The notes under the pieces: model-generated
Told to the model about the DNA's origin: nothing
The model's input: only the letters and a program-made list of their open reading frames with translations
Database searches by the model: none
In this document: piece by piece, positions 8,201 to 16,161 of the stretch
Position numbering within the stretch: the first letter of the stretch is position 1
Layout: every line of letters begins with the position of its first letter
Assembly: GCA_016934675.1 (NCBI GenBank)
Contig: JAFGSJ010000124.1
Span: 1-64,000, forward strand
Direction of reading: 5' to 3'
Origin: a bacterium
GTDB taxonomy: Bacteria; CSSED10-310; JAFGSJ01
Length of the DNA stretch: 64,000 nt
Translations under genes and position numbers: made by a program

Positions 8201-10637
8201 TGTGATCAATACGTACCTGTCACAAGGTGGTCAAGTCAATGTGTTCCCCACGGAAGGCAGCGATCAGGTGCTGGTGACCGGCTCTGATTTTCTGTATGAC
8301 TCGGCTTTTGCCATAAAGAGCGAATATGTTTCCAAGGATTTCACAGAGGGGACCAACCTTGAATGTCTGCTCGAGGACAAGGACAACCCGGATACGGGAG
8401 ATCCTTGTCTTGATGAAGGATTCACACCGGTTGATCTCGAGACACGTTTACTGAGCGGGACCCGCAACAAGATCAACAATATCAATACGCATGCCAATCA
8501 CTTTTCTTTTGCCGCATCGGAGCCTGCGAGCGGTAATCAGATACTGTATTGCACGGACCAGAGTTACGATCCCATCTCCTGTCATTCTTCAGACATGGTC
8601 AATCATGCCGGTATGTTGACCGGGAGTCTGCTCTATACATCAGGCTGCCATTCCGGACTGGTTGTACCGTCGCTCGAACCGCTAGCCCTCGACCTGCCCG
8701 AGCTCATGAGTATGAAAAAGAATGTTGCCTACGTTGCCAATACCGGTTATGGCTGGGGCTTACTGCAGGGGCGCGGCCTGACCGAGAAACTGATGGAGTT
8801 TCTGACCGATGAACTGCTGGATAATGACTCGATCTCGATTGGACGGGCCCTGGCCGAAGCAAAGCGTCACTACTACCTCGAAGTCAAACGCTACGATGTC
8901 TTCGACGAGAAGGTGCTTCACGAACTGACCCTGTTCGGCATTCCCAATTACCTGGTCGTCACCGATCTTGACAAGGCCGCGGACCCGATCGGGTCCCTGC
9001 CCCGTCCGGATGGGCCTGAAAGTGGCTGTGCTCAAGGTATTTGTCTGACGAAACATCTGACTCGGGCTGACCAGAAAGCGGATTTGCCGGTCGGGGTGAC
9101 CGAACTCGAATTGAACTTCGCTTTCGGTTCGGAGACATATACCGAGGTCGAAACACCCAAGGGCAGTTACTATACACTGAACGGCAAGGCTTCCGGTGAA
9201 GTCGGCGATGCAATCCAACCGCATTTCAGTTATGATTCGAAGCTGTCCGGGACCAATGCCCATGGTGTGCTGTTCGTATCCGGGACCTATTTGTCCGAGG
9301 CTTCGTTCGATCCGGTAGTGGCAGAGCCGGTATCGACGAATGTATCCGAAGGTGAGGGTCCGCTACCGCTGGTCAGTGGTTTCACTCCCTGTATCCGGGT
9401 GAGTTATGGGAGTTCCGGGGGATCGGCTCAGAAGGCTGCCGGTGAGGAGGGTTATACCAATATGATCGTCCATACCGGTCTGTTCCATAGTGCGACGACT
9501 ACACAGGACCATTTCGACCAGATGTCCTTTATTATTTACTATTCGAACGAGAGTGACATCACCCCCCCAACCATAACCGATCCCGGTTCGAGTGGCTTCC
9601 ACACTCTCGAAGATTATACCGCTCACTTCAGCGTGACGGTTACGGATGTCTCCGGGGTTTTCCGCGTCCTGGTAACTTACCTCGATGATCTCAATTCCGC
9701 CTGGCACTCGATGGATTTGACCTATTATGTCGCCTCGAACACCTGGCAGGGCGATCTCACTTTACAGGGCTCCATTATCTACTTTGTTCAGGCTGTCGAT
9801 AACGCGGGTAATGTGGGTATGTTGACCGAATCCGGGCCCGATCTGAATGGTGGCGATCCACCTGTGCCGTATGGCTCGACCTGGACCGGACCCAAAACCT
9901 ATGGTATCGAGCTGCTCGATAGCGATAGTGATGGACTGCCTGACGCTTATGAACTGCTTCACGACTGTCTCGATCCTGAAATCAGTGATGCGGGAGCCGA
10001 TCCGGATTATGACTATCTGACCAATCTCGAAGAGTTTTTGCTGAAGAGCCTGCCCTGTGAGGCAGATACGGACGGCGGCGGTGATAATGACGGGTCCGAG
10101 CAACATAATGGACGCGATCCCTTGAATGAAAACGGCGATAAGCAGATTACCATCCACATGAGTAAGGACGCGACCACCTGCATAATAGACTGGGCGGATG
10201 AATACGGCGAAAACGGTATTATCGATGGTTACTATTATGTGTATCGTTCTGACAAGCCTTATTTCAGTCCAACGGACCTGGTTTATGGACCTTTGGCTGA
10301 TGGCGTCACCAGTCAATCAGATCCTGGTCCTTCGTGCGATCCCTGTTTCTATAAGGTCTGGAATTACGAGTACGACATCTATCCTCCCGAGGTCACCGTG
10401 GTAATGCCTGGCAGTCAACCGGCCGGTCAAACCGCAACGGTATCCATCTTCGGCGATTACTTCAGTGCGGGGGCCAGGGTAACTTTCTGCGGGATGAACG
10501 CCACAAATGTCACGGTCGAGAGTGCCAATAAAATCGTATGTACCACACCTGCTCTGTCCGCGGGCAGTTGCGATGTCACAGTCATTAATCCCACGCTCCA
10601 GCAGGGCACATTAACTGACGGATACCTCTATTATTGA
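2211..10637 (+). CDS. Giant secreted Kelch-type propeller / gingipain-like (C25) cysteine peptidase
   Basis: A 2,808-residue exported protein. ATG 2211 is preferred to ATG 2136: a strong GTAGGAGGG site lies just before it, and the product then opens with a clear signal peptide (MKKSR, hydrophobic stretch, then VSGEE). After about 300 residues of unknown N-terminal region come 21 repeats of about 45-50 residues (about 312-1357), each with a core like WTGSEMIIWGG, which is Kelch/galactose-oxidase-like. A jelly-roll-like segment (about 1395-1580) and Ig/PKD-like domains follow. The peptidase C25 domain (about 1792-2255) includes YLILVGDDHQIPFYRM, a candidate catalytic His2094 in NTHANHF and Cys2146 in TSGCHSG. 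Calcium-type DSDSDGLPD and DTDGGGDNDG stretches and a C-terminal IPT/TIG domain (about 2725-2808) end it. The likely role is extracellular proteolysis or adhesion. I see no recognisable T9SS C-terminal sorting domain. The His/Cys assignment is from motif reading only. Confidence 0.85.
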   Translation: MKKSRVVFSLFLLWTVCVSGEEIEKSVIAKPLSFTDRLVAQQAVERVYYQHRIWPETNKEPKPSFEQAVSEKLIRAKVERYLKQSALLEDYWHVPLTGQKLQAEMERMVQRSKDPATLRELFLALGNDPYVIAECLVRPVLADRLCRDLFAFDTDIHASLKQKVEQIEQGLTPENFLIIDAGQVREIRLVLDDVVDDSESAQERFLDGFAQAQADLAEHVDRHTFQKTVSAFPGETNEIVWNEEKYAFIFRLTIRHDANEFHGAMRLLNKTDFNAWFAQESGHYSLDIRDTGMFSYNLVTPKTVSGTFLPDSWASDPYVPGARTAHKAVWTGTEMIVWGGVDSSSTYLSDGGRYNPVTDCWQPMSTSNAPSGRALFSSIWTGSEMIVWGGHYYWAASGINLETGGRYNPNSDSWSATSTLDAPLPRCNHTAVWTGEEMIIWGGQGETSNFNDGAIYDPSNDSWRAISTTDPDTPGQLVLPSAIWTGTEMIVWGYMSLTPSGGRYNPETDTWVSVNNTDPDRPCWRSYNTAIWTGTEMIIWGGYTSGGPLNDGGRYNPDTDLWQSMDSNYAPSPRHFHSSLWTGSSLIVWGGLTTEGHESNIGGLYNPTLNSWTALNPEVSPCSRCVHTAVWTGEEMIIWGGRSDDGMYLSDGGRFNPHKVAPAWIEMNQADAPEARYRHSGIWTGTELIIWGGSNASSGEFNTGSRYTPSTDSWIATEILDAPHVRSAHTAIWTGSEMIVWGGYYFDGATICLNTGGRYDPLTDSWVATRILAAPSGRHSHEAVWTGSEMIIWGGYPTSTNTGGLYDPDTDFWTSTSTLNAPSGCYYSSSVWTGSEMIIWGGYPYTNTGGIYDPVGDVWTALDTSSAPSERRHHTAVWTGETMIVWGGRYGNTLYNSGGIYNVATDSWTATNQSDAPSPRGYHEGIWTGSELLIWGGWYYEGGSEYYLNTGGHYDPSIDRWKSMPTLVAPSPQYYAASVWTGSEMLVWGGYGNDVYYNTGGRYNPGYGEWYSLASSENTYLDYDHTAIWTGSEMLIWGGCLRSSFDLPGAKYDPAEDNWSELAKTGAPIVSARHSAIWTGSDMIVWGGYSYELDDCHNEGGLYNPLTDEWLLSDTGNAPEKRDNHTGIWTGEKMIIWAGSPTRTSYLNTGGQYIPSTDSWSATSVLDAPSERCLHTAIWAENTEPAYARMIIWGGGPFTGNNGGSYDPVLDTWFPLATANQPTRTLYHTAVWTGEEMLIWGGTDGSQEYNQGGRYDPFGDAWTLMSTENAPSGRDSHSAVWTGTEMIVWGGTISGGEKAGPARSEMVEGGRYSLSSDSWAMVPTLDAPQIRHDHSGLWTGQAMLIYGGISSSTLGIFYPNTGPTSTPDILNEDDTLILTEPAASVLRLSQSLPLSWFDDFEGEEQWTGSGEWLCFDDLSCGEVPGYYSATHAYYAGDDTLCNYTNINGEIVLFTQDHILVKLEADDRVLLTCRYFLATDSLKGDGARIRVRRQDTTTYITVAEDQTHWSGYPVEPLNDDCTGWETVTIDLSQFITFNATDPNNAVRIYFNFKADSVDNDALGWLIDDVSLGHPRGDGSNPTTTTSYHDQWDQASFEWDLNSDGLTDNPDPSTPFWEIEQAQLSSYGLDQPGDYPLELTVIDLLGLENSESVILHVIDGVSPTVEVIVPNGGESWVYSPDAADRNSHVLVWEAADNNEISRIKLSYTTNYIGTETIWTCIADSTDDDCLAEGLLETDTSYLWQMPTAAEAQADGQTFPSSECRIKVDVWDISNNTVADISDNNFYIVQPTTTGIMTLILWNSDRLCQSYDYPVHPDCECGSWSSDSDCSLTADMHAKLTELADYSKVAGIVLDLDAVTDIRTAYSAWDATALDPAEDNVDAANALAQAIRTYILEQLETYSNARYLILVGDDHQIPFYRMEDGTTFYPENLYPAEVGLTASTPVRAALLAGTSGYFLSDNYYTEISPEMTGLSSPHDLLYLNDLSIGRLVETPTQITDVINTYLSQGGQVNVFPTEGSDQVLVTGSDFLYDSAFAIKSEYVSKDFTEGTNLECLLEDKDNPDTGDPCLDEGFTPVDLETRLLSGTRNKINNINTHANHFSFAASEPASGNQILYCTDQSYDPISCHSSDMVNHAGMLTGSLLYTSGCHSGLVVPSLEPLALDLPELMSMKKNVAYVANTGYGWGLLQGRGLTEKLMEFLTDELLDNDSISIGRALAEAKRHYYLEVKRYDVFDEKVLHELTLFGIPNYLVVTDLDKAADPIGSLPRPDGPESGCAQGICLTKHLTRADQKADLPVGVTELELNFAFGSETYTEVETPKGSYYTLNGKASGEVGDAIQPHFSYDSKLSGTNAHGVLFVSGTYLSEASFDPVVAEPVSTNVSEGEGPLPLVSGFTPCIRVSYGSSGGSAQKAAGEEGYTNMIVHTGLFHSATTTQDHFDQMSFIIYYSNESDITPPTITDPGSSGFHTLEDYTAHFSVTVTDVSGVFRVLVTYLDDLNSAWHSMDLTYYVASNTWQGDLTLQGSIIYFVQAVDNAGNVGMLTESGPDLNGGDPPVPYGSTWTGPKTYGIELLDSDSDGLPDAYELLHDCLDPEISDAGADPDYDYLTNLEEFLLKSLPCEADTDGGGDNDGSEQHNGRDPLNENGDKQITIHMSKDATTCIIDWADEYGENGIIDGYYYVYRSDKPYFSPTDLVYGPLADGVTSQSDPGPSCDPCFYKVWNYEYDIYPPEVTVVMPGSQPAGQTATVSIFGDYFSAGARVTFCGMNATNVTVESANKIVCTTPALSAGSCDVTVINPTLQQGTLTDGYLYY

Positions 10638-10707
10638 AAATATGTTATGAGAAGGTCTGTCCCTGTTCTTATAGGTATCATTCTTATTGAGTGACGGTCA
10701 GCCTAAC

Positions 10708-10736
10708 TTGCAGATGACGAATGAGGGCTCTATTAT
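10708..10736 (+). promoter_or_regulatory. Promoter candidate for the TPR protein gene
   Basis: TTGCAG (10708-10713), 17-bp spacer, TATTAT (10731-10736), about 45 bp before the ATG at 10782. Confidence 0.45.
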
Positions 10737-10781
10737 AGCACCTGAGATTCGCAAAAAAAACTCGAACAGAAAGGTCCCGCT

Positions 10782-11636
10782 ATGTATGTTCTGTTTACTC
10801 ATCCTTTCAGCTACTATTCTCGTTGTTTCTTCATTTTATTGCTATTACCAGTCATTCTTGTCATAGACATGTCATGTTCAAAATCAGAAACAACTCTGAC
10901 CACGGCAACACCCCAAGTCGAGATCAATGCGCTGCCTTCGACACCCGAGCAAAAGGCCCAGGCAGCTCTGGCCCAGGGTAAATGGAAGGAAGCGGAGCAG
11001 CTTTATAAAGAAATGATCGAAAAAAGTCCAAAAAACCAACAATTGCTGTATAATTTAGCCGTGATCTACGACGAGCAGCATCAATATGCCAAAGCCAAGG
11101 AACTCTATGAGCAACTGCTGAAACTCGATCCGAACGATGCTCATTCATGGGGCGGACTGGGTTGGATCGAGTTTAAACTGAATAACTATCACAAGAGTCT
11201 CGAGTTGAGTCAGAAGGCGATCGAGTTGGCTCCGGACTTAGTACCAGCCTGGCTCAATATCGGTCTGGCCAACATCGCCCTCGAACGACTCGAATTGGCC
11301 ATGGTGGCCTATGAGAAAGCTGCTTTTCTCGATAAACAGGGCCGGCATAAAAACGACGCCATCAACGATTTGAACGAATATCTGCGTGAAAACGCCACTG
11401 CGTCGCCTCTGGGTTATTTCGCTCTGGGCTATTATTATAAGATGTCGGGCATGCGGTCTTTTGAAAAGGTCTGTTTTCAGAATTTTCTTGAACAGGTCAC
11501 CAACAGTACCTTTCGTCAAAAAGCCGAGTCCTTTTTAAAAGAAATAGAAGAATGGGAAAAGAACAATCCTCCGAAACTGGAGCAGCCTGAAATCAAAACA
11601 AGCCCAAGTCCCGATCCTACTTCGGGCAAATCCTGA
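10782..11636 (+). CDS. Exported TPR-repeat protein, possible lipoprotein
   Basis: 284 residues. A basic N-terminus and a long hydrophobic run (about 15-28) are followed by DMSCSKSE, which may be a lipobox with Cys32; the -3 position is not ideal, so an uncleaved anchor is also possible. Residues about 55-190 form at least three TPR units (for example the stretch LYNLAVIYDEQHQYAKAKEL). The C-terminus is charged and Pro-rich. TPR domains mediate protein-protein contacts; the partner is unknown. GAAAGG lies 8 nt before the ATG. The gene faces the next one tail to tail, with 44 bp between stops, and I see no strong terminator there. Confidence 0.8.
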   Translation: MYVLFTHPFSYYSRCFFILLLLPVILVIDMSCSKSETTLTTATPQVEINALPSTPEQKAQAALAQGKWKEAEQLYKEMIEKSPKNQQLLYNLAVIYDEQHQYAKAKELYEQLLKLDPNDAHSWGGLGWIEFKLNNYHKSLELSQKAIELAPDLVPAWLNIGLANIALERLELAMVAYEKAAFLDKQGRHKNDAINDLNEYLRENATASPLGYFALGYYYKMSGMRSFEKVCFQNFLEQVTNSTFRQKAESFLKEIEEWEKNNPPKLEQPEIKTSPSPDPTSGKS

Positions 11637-11680
11637 TCATCTGTTGTTTTCAAAAAAGTACCGATCTGTTCGCCTGGTTT

Positions 11681-14600
11681 TTACCTGTCCAAAGATTGCA
11701 GGGCAGGGTCCTGGGCCAGTATGGATTGCACAAAACCCGGATTGAGCAATTTGGCTTGGGCCAGTTTTTTGCGAGCATTCGCCTGGTCACCCTGCATACT
11801 GAATAAACGGGCCAGGTAAATTTTAATGGAAACGTTTTGCGGGTCTAGTTGTTCCGCTTTTTCGAGAGAACTCAGAGCTTCATCGAAACGACCGCCAAAA
11901 ATGTAAGCTTCTCCCAGATTGAACAACACCTGGGGCGATTCCTGCTTTTGTACAATCGTTTCATAGGCTTCGATCGCCTCACCGATTCTGCCAAGTTTCA
12001 AGTAACAATTCGCCCGTAACGGACCGTGCTCGATAAGGTCAGCTCCGGCCTCGATGGCTGCAGTAAGTTCTCGGAGTGCGTCCTCGTATTGGGCCTGCTC
12101 AAAATAAATCTGGCCCTTGAGCACTCTGAATTTGACTTCATGCGGGTCCTGTTCCAAAGCCCGGTCGATATATGCCATGGCCTTGTCACGCTGACCGGAG
12201 GCAAAAAAGCAAAAGGCCAAATCTGCCAGAACGCTCGAATTTGCATTTCCCAGGGCTTCGCTTTCAAGCAGCAAGACCATGGCCTTGTCCAGCTCTCCGG
12301 CTGTGAGTCGGATCGAACCCAGTTTATGTAGACTATAGGCCAACTGCATCCGGGCAAAGCGGTTGTCGGGCACTTTCTCGTATGCTTGACGAAAAGATTT
12401 TTCGGCCTCGATAAATTGGTGGTTCAGGAAGTCCTTCTTGCCCCGCACAAGTAATCTGCCCAGATCATAGCTTCGAGTGAAGAGGTCTGCCAATCCCTCT
12501 GATACAGACGTTGACCTGATTAACGTACCGGGAAAAAGGCCCATGACCCGATCGAGTAATTCGATATTTCTCGCCGTGGTGCTGATTACATGGGCTTTGG
12601 GCGCATGATACTCGAGCAGGGGATGTGTGTCAGAGTTGAGAGGAATCGTATCGGGTATGATCGTATTCTCGGGGGTGAGATAGGTAATAAATGAACTGAG
12701 AACACTGGCCACATCCGGCATACCTATTTCTTGGAGACCCTGTGCAACAGATGGAATGGACATCCGTTTCTCGATTTCTTCGAGCACAAAACCGGGTTCC
12801 TCAAGATAACCGAGCAAAATAGTGTCGATCGAAGTATAAAAGACAAGAACATAGGGATAAACCTGATGAAATGTTTTGATGACCATCTGGTAATCTTCAG
12901 GAAAGAGTTGGTACAGGGGCAGATATTGGCACATGCAACCGCCGGGTTTGAGACGATGGGATGCATTGAAAAAATGTTCATAGGTATAGAGATTGGCTGC
13001 GCCGCCGACCAGAGGCTCGAATGGATCAGATGTGATGATATCATATTTTTCCTTGGTCAAAAGCAGATAATTACGACCGTCACCGATCTTGATCTCGAGC
13101 CGCGGGTGCTTGACAATATGACCGTTCGACTCACCAAACAGGGCAGCGACATGCCTGATCTCAGGCTCGATCTCGACGCAATGAAGCACATCGAGCGGAT
13201 AGGTCCCCAAAGCGCCAAGGGTAATGCCGGCCCCAAGACCAATGTTGACTGCTGAACGGGGGTCTCGACTGAATAAAACAGGCAAATAACCCATCATCCG
13301 TTGAAGGCGCATATCATCAATCTGGGTCGAGGCCTCGACCTTACCATCGATAAAATAGAGAATATGGGTCCCGACATCACGCACCGAGGCCGTCGATGAA
13401 ATCCCCTCTCGATAGAAGATCAATTTTTGCTTGTTCAGACTATGTTGCAGATTGATCTCGCCCTGCTTGTCGAAATAGAGCTGCGGATTGAAATATACCC
13501 CGAGTGAGACAATCTCTTTTTGCCAACCCGGAAAGAAAACAACTATGAGTACTACCAAGGGTATAATGACTGCAAATGCCTTGAGACCCTGTTTCAGGAC
13601 CGAGTGTCTGAAAACGAGCGATAATCCGCAGGCCATGAGTAAAAGCAGGACTGCGACGAGCCGCAAACCCGCTTCCGTGCCCATAAACGGGATGATGATA
13701 AAACCAGCCAGAACAGAACCAAGGATCGATCCCAATGAATTGACCGCATAGAGCAGGCCGACCTTATGCCCGAGCACTCGCAAATCATCAATAACGAGTC
13801 GGCTTACGACAGGAAACGTAGCCCCAAACAATAATGCCAGTGGGAAAAGTATCAGCACGGAAATAAAAATCTTGATAAGAATAAAACTCGACCAGGAAAA
13901 ACCGATCATTTTAATCGCATACAGAAAAAGATAGGGCAGATAGGTTGTCACGAACATGCCCAGCAGGACCAGCAATCCCAAAACGGATTGCAGCGTTACG
14001 AGCAATCGAACCATGGTCTTCTTATGATTGACTCGCGAAACAATCAACCCGGAGATACCGCCCCCCACGGCAATACCGCATAAAAAAATACCCAGCATGA
14101 CCGTGAACGAATAAGTAGTCGATCCGAAAACCAGCAGTAGTATTCGACTCCAGATCACTTCTATTGCCAGTGCACAAAAGCCCGAAAGAGCAAAAGAAAA
14201 GATGATCAGTCGTGAGACCAGGGGAGGAAAAGCATCTGAAGAGGGAAGTTCCTCAGCAATTTCAGATGCCCGGGCCTGACCGGACGATCGACTGAGCAGA
14301 AAGGCGATTGATCCGGCTAACAGATTAATACAGACTGCCACAAGTGAGGTTTTTAACAAACCGTAACCCGGGATAAGGACAAAACCGGCCCCAAAAACAC
14401 CCAGGACCGCTCCAAACGTATTGACTAAATACAGGAACCCGAGCCAACGGGCCAAACCGGGAAGCTTGACAATAAACACATCGCACAGGACCGGCAATGT
14501 CCCCCCCATCAGGGTCGTAGGCACCAGCAGGATCAAAAATGAAATGGTAAATCGGGACACGGTCAGGAAAACCGTATGATCACCGCATAATTCATACAGA

Positions 14601-14905
14601 AGTGCATATATGCCTAACGAACTGTTACTCAGGTAATACACTCCCATGGCTGACAGACCGATCAGCAATTCGAGCACTGCGTAGAGTTTTAAAGGGTTCT
14701 GGATCCGGTCCGCCCAGCGACCAATCAGATAACTGCCCAGGCTCAACCCGGCCATGAATGCCGCCAACACGGTGCTGATTGCGTAGACGGTATTCCCAAA
14801 AACGAAACCGAACAGCTTGACCCAGATGACCTCATAAATCAATCCGGCTGCACCGGAAAGCAGAAAAATCGCTAAAATAGTTGTCCGTATCTTCTTGGAT
14901 ACCAT
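11681..14905 (-). CDS. Membrane-bound spermidine-synthase-like protein with MFS-like N-terminus and C-terminal TPRs
   Basis: 1,074 residues in three parts. Residues 1 to about 455 hold a dozen or more membrane segments in two similar halves, of the kind found in fused MFS/spermidine-synthase proteins. Residues about 480-770 are a spermidine/spermine-synthase Rossmann domain, with an AdoMet-type loop NIGLGAGITLGAL near residue 553 and a YDIITSDPF segment. Residues about 830-1074 are TPR repeats. Members of this family are usually annotated as polyamine synthases, but there is no evidence here for the amine substrate and no speD nearby, so the reaction is uncertain. An AGGAAG element precedes the ATG. 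The TPR tail repeats a theme of this window: enzymes extended by TPRs. Confidence 0.85.
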   Translation of the reverse strand: MVSKKIRTTILAIFLLSGAAGLIYEVIWVKLFGFVFGNTVYAISTVLAAFMAGLSLGSYLIGRWADRIQNPLKLYAVLELLIGLSAMGVYYLSNSSLGIYALLYELCGDHTVFLTVSRFTISFLILLVPTTLMGGTLPVLCDVFIVKLPGLARWLGFLYLVNTFGAVLGVFGAGFVLIPGYGLLKTSLVAVCINLLAGSIAFLLSRSSGQARASEIAEELPSSDAFPPLVSRLIIFSFALSGFCALAIEVIWSRILLLVFGSTTYSFTVMLGIFLCGIAVGGGISGLIVSRVNHKKTMVRLLVTLQSVLGLLVLLGMFVTTYLPYLFLYAIKMIGFSWSSFILIKIFISVLILFPLALLFGATFPVVSRLVIDDLRVLGHKVGLLYAVNSLGSILGSVLAGFIIIPFMGTEAGLRLVAVLLLLMACGLSLVFRHSVLKQGLKAFAVIIPLVVLIVVFFPGWQKEIVSLGVYFNPQLYFDKQGEINLQHSLNKQKLIFYREGISSTASVRDVGTHILYFIDGKVEASTQIDDMRLQRMMGYLPVLFSRDPRSAVNIGLGAGITLGALGTYPLDVLHCVEIEPEIRHVAALFGESNGHIVKHPRLEIKIGDGRNYLLLTKEKYDIITSDPFEPLVGGAANLYTYEHFFNASHRLKPGGCMCQYLPLYQLFPEDYQMVIKTFHQVYPYVLVFYTSIDTILLGYLEEPGFVLEEIEKRMSIPSVAQGLQEIGMPDVASVLSSFITYLTPENTIIPDTIPLNSDTHPLLEYHAPKAHVISTTARNIELLDRVMGLFPGTLIRSTSVSEGLADLFTRSYDLGRLLVRGKKDFLNHQFIEAEKSFRQAYEKVPDNRFARMQLAYSLHKLGSIRLTAGELDKAMVLLLESEALGNANSSVLADLAFCFFASGQRDKAMAYIDRALEQDPHEVKFRVLKGQIYFEQAQYEDALRELTAAIEAGADLIEHGPLRANCYLKLGRIGEAIEAYETIVQKQESPQVLFNLGEAYIFGGRFDEALSSLEKAEQLDPQNVSIKIYLARLFSMQGDQANARKKLAQAKLLNPGFVQSILAQDPALQSLDR

Positions 14906-14953
14906 GTCCCCTCACTTCCTTCCCCTATAAGCGTTAGAGCATATCACTATCAT

Positions 14954-14966
14954 CCGGAATTTCCGG
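14954..14966. promoter_or_regulatory. Palindrome at the start site of the spermidine-synthase-like gene (possible operator)
   Basis: CCGGAA-T-TTCCGG is a perfect 13-bp palindrome. It lies just downstream of the -10 box proposed for the minus-strand gene, where a repressor would act. The operator role is inferred from position only. Confidence 0.35.
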
Positions 14967-14969
14967 TTT

Positions 14970-14997
14970 AGTATAGTTTAAAATCAAGAAATTACAA
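14970..14997 (-). promoter_or_regulatory. Promoter candidate for the spermidine-synthase-like gene
   Basis: Read on the minus strand: TTGTAA (14997-14992), 16-bp spacer, TATACT (14975-14970). It leaves a leader of about 60 nt before the ATG at 14905. Confidence 0.45.
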
Positions 14998-15173
14998 GCT
15001 CTTTGCCCTCATTGAACAAGGGGGAACGAACACGATTTCTTTTTGACTCGTTAAGATTTTTAGAAGCAATGAATGCGTGAACCGGACAACATCATTCCCA
15101 TGGAAATGCTTTCAAATGAATTTGCCAGCCAACTTTCAGAACTGACTTTTTTTTGCCGAACATAAAAAAAACC

Positions 15174-15202
15174 TTGACAGAAAAAAAAGCCTATGTTATG
15201 TT
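15174..15202 (+). promoter_or_regulatory. Promoter for secreted cassette A, with a long leader
   Basis: TTGACA (15174-15179), 17-bp spacer, TATGTT (15197-15202). Transcription would begin about 305 nt before ATG 15514. The leader holds two T-run/GGAAAAAG units (around 15300-15335) and a third GGAAAAAGG at about 15385. No known riboswitch fold was recognised. Confidence 0.55.
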
Positions 15203-15513
15203 CAGGTCAAGATCACAATCGTAGGTTGGATATGGATGCAGACAAAATCATAACAAAATCATCGCGTGTAGGAGGTCAGACCGACAGTAAATTTTCTCAT
15301 TTTTTTTGGAAAAAGTGTTGTTTTTTTGGAAAAAGGTCATTATAATTAGACCCAAGGGACAGTAGAATGGCGTGGATTAAGTCTTGGAAAAAGGCTTTCA
15401 TTTTAAAAGTAACATCAAGATAACGAAAGGGGGTTGATACCGAGAATGCATTGTGGTTTATGGTTATAATGTAGCATTTCCTCAACACTCATAACACGAG
15501 AAGGAGGTTTTGA

Positions 15514-16134
15514 ATGAGGAAGAAACACCTATTGCTGATCGCTGCTTTCTTATTAATAGGCACGGTAGCGTTCGCATCGAACATGGGTTTTAAGGTTTCC
15601 ATCCATTGCGGGGATGGGTCCGCCATGCAAACCTGGTTTTCGCTGCCATACAATGTCAGCTATTCTTTGGCTTCTGCGATTCGGACCGACATCATCAATG
15701 GTGGCGGAACGTGCAATGCTGTATATAGGTGGGATTCAGCCAATGATACTTTAGTATATTATGTTCGTGGGGGCACGGATTTTTCGATCGATCCAACCCA
15801 AGCTTATATGGTAGTAACTACATCTACATTTGACTGGGTCGTAGTCGGTTCCCATGATCCGGCTGGGGTAGTTACCGTTGATGTATCCGGAACTGCAAAT
15901 CAAACATGGATTTCAGTCCCGTATCATGCAACAAGTACGACCGCTTCTGCTTTGAGAACTGAAATGATCGCTGATGGAGTAAACGTTAATTCTGTTTATA
16001 AATGGGATGCTGCTAATGATACTTTAGTTTATTATGTCCGTGGTGGAACAGACTTCAATATTACGCCTGGCATGGGTATCATGGTTGTATGTGCTGAAAC
16101 GACTGGTACTTCCTGGACACCCGCTCATTATTGA
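15514..16134 (+). CDS. Secreted protein with two tandem ~95-residue repeats (cassette A, first gene)
   Basis: 206 residues with a signal peptide (MRKKH, hydrophobic run, then AFASN). The mature part is two copies of one module (about 28-118 and 119-206). Each has a TWFSLPYN or TWISVPYH strand, then an alpha segment ending in Asn-x-V-Y, then a W-D-x-A-N-D-T-L-V-Y-Y-V-R-G-G-T-D-F hallmark, and a final hydrophobic strand. This module is common in uncultivated bacteria as an uncharacterised exported beta domain; I cannot assign a function. A perfect GGAGG lies 8 nt before the ATG. It is followed after 27 bp by the next gene. The minus-strand gene at 19740-20387 is a clear paralog with the same two-module layout. 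Confidence 0.8.
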   Translation: MRKKHLLLIAAFLLIGTVAFASNMGFKVSIHCGDGSAMQTWFSLPYNVSYSLASAIRTDIINGGGTCNAVYRWDSANDTLVYYVRGGTDFSIDPTQAYMVVTTSTFDWVVVGSHDPAGVVTVDVSGTANQTWISVPYHATSTTASALRTEMIADGVNVNSVYKWDAANDTLVYYVRGGTDFNITPGMGIMVVCAETTGTSWTPAHY

Positions 16135-16161
16135 TTTCATTGAAGGAGAAGGAGGAAAAAG

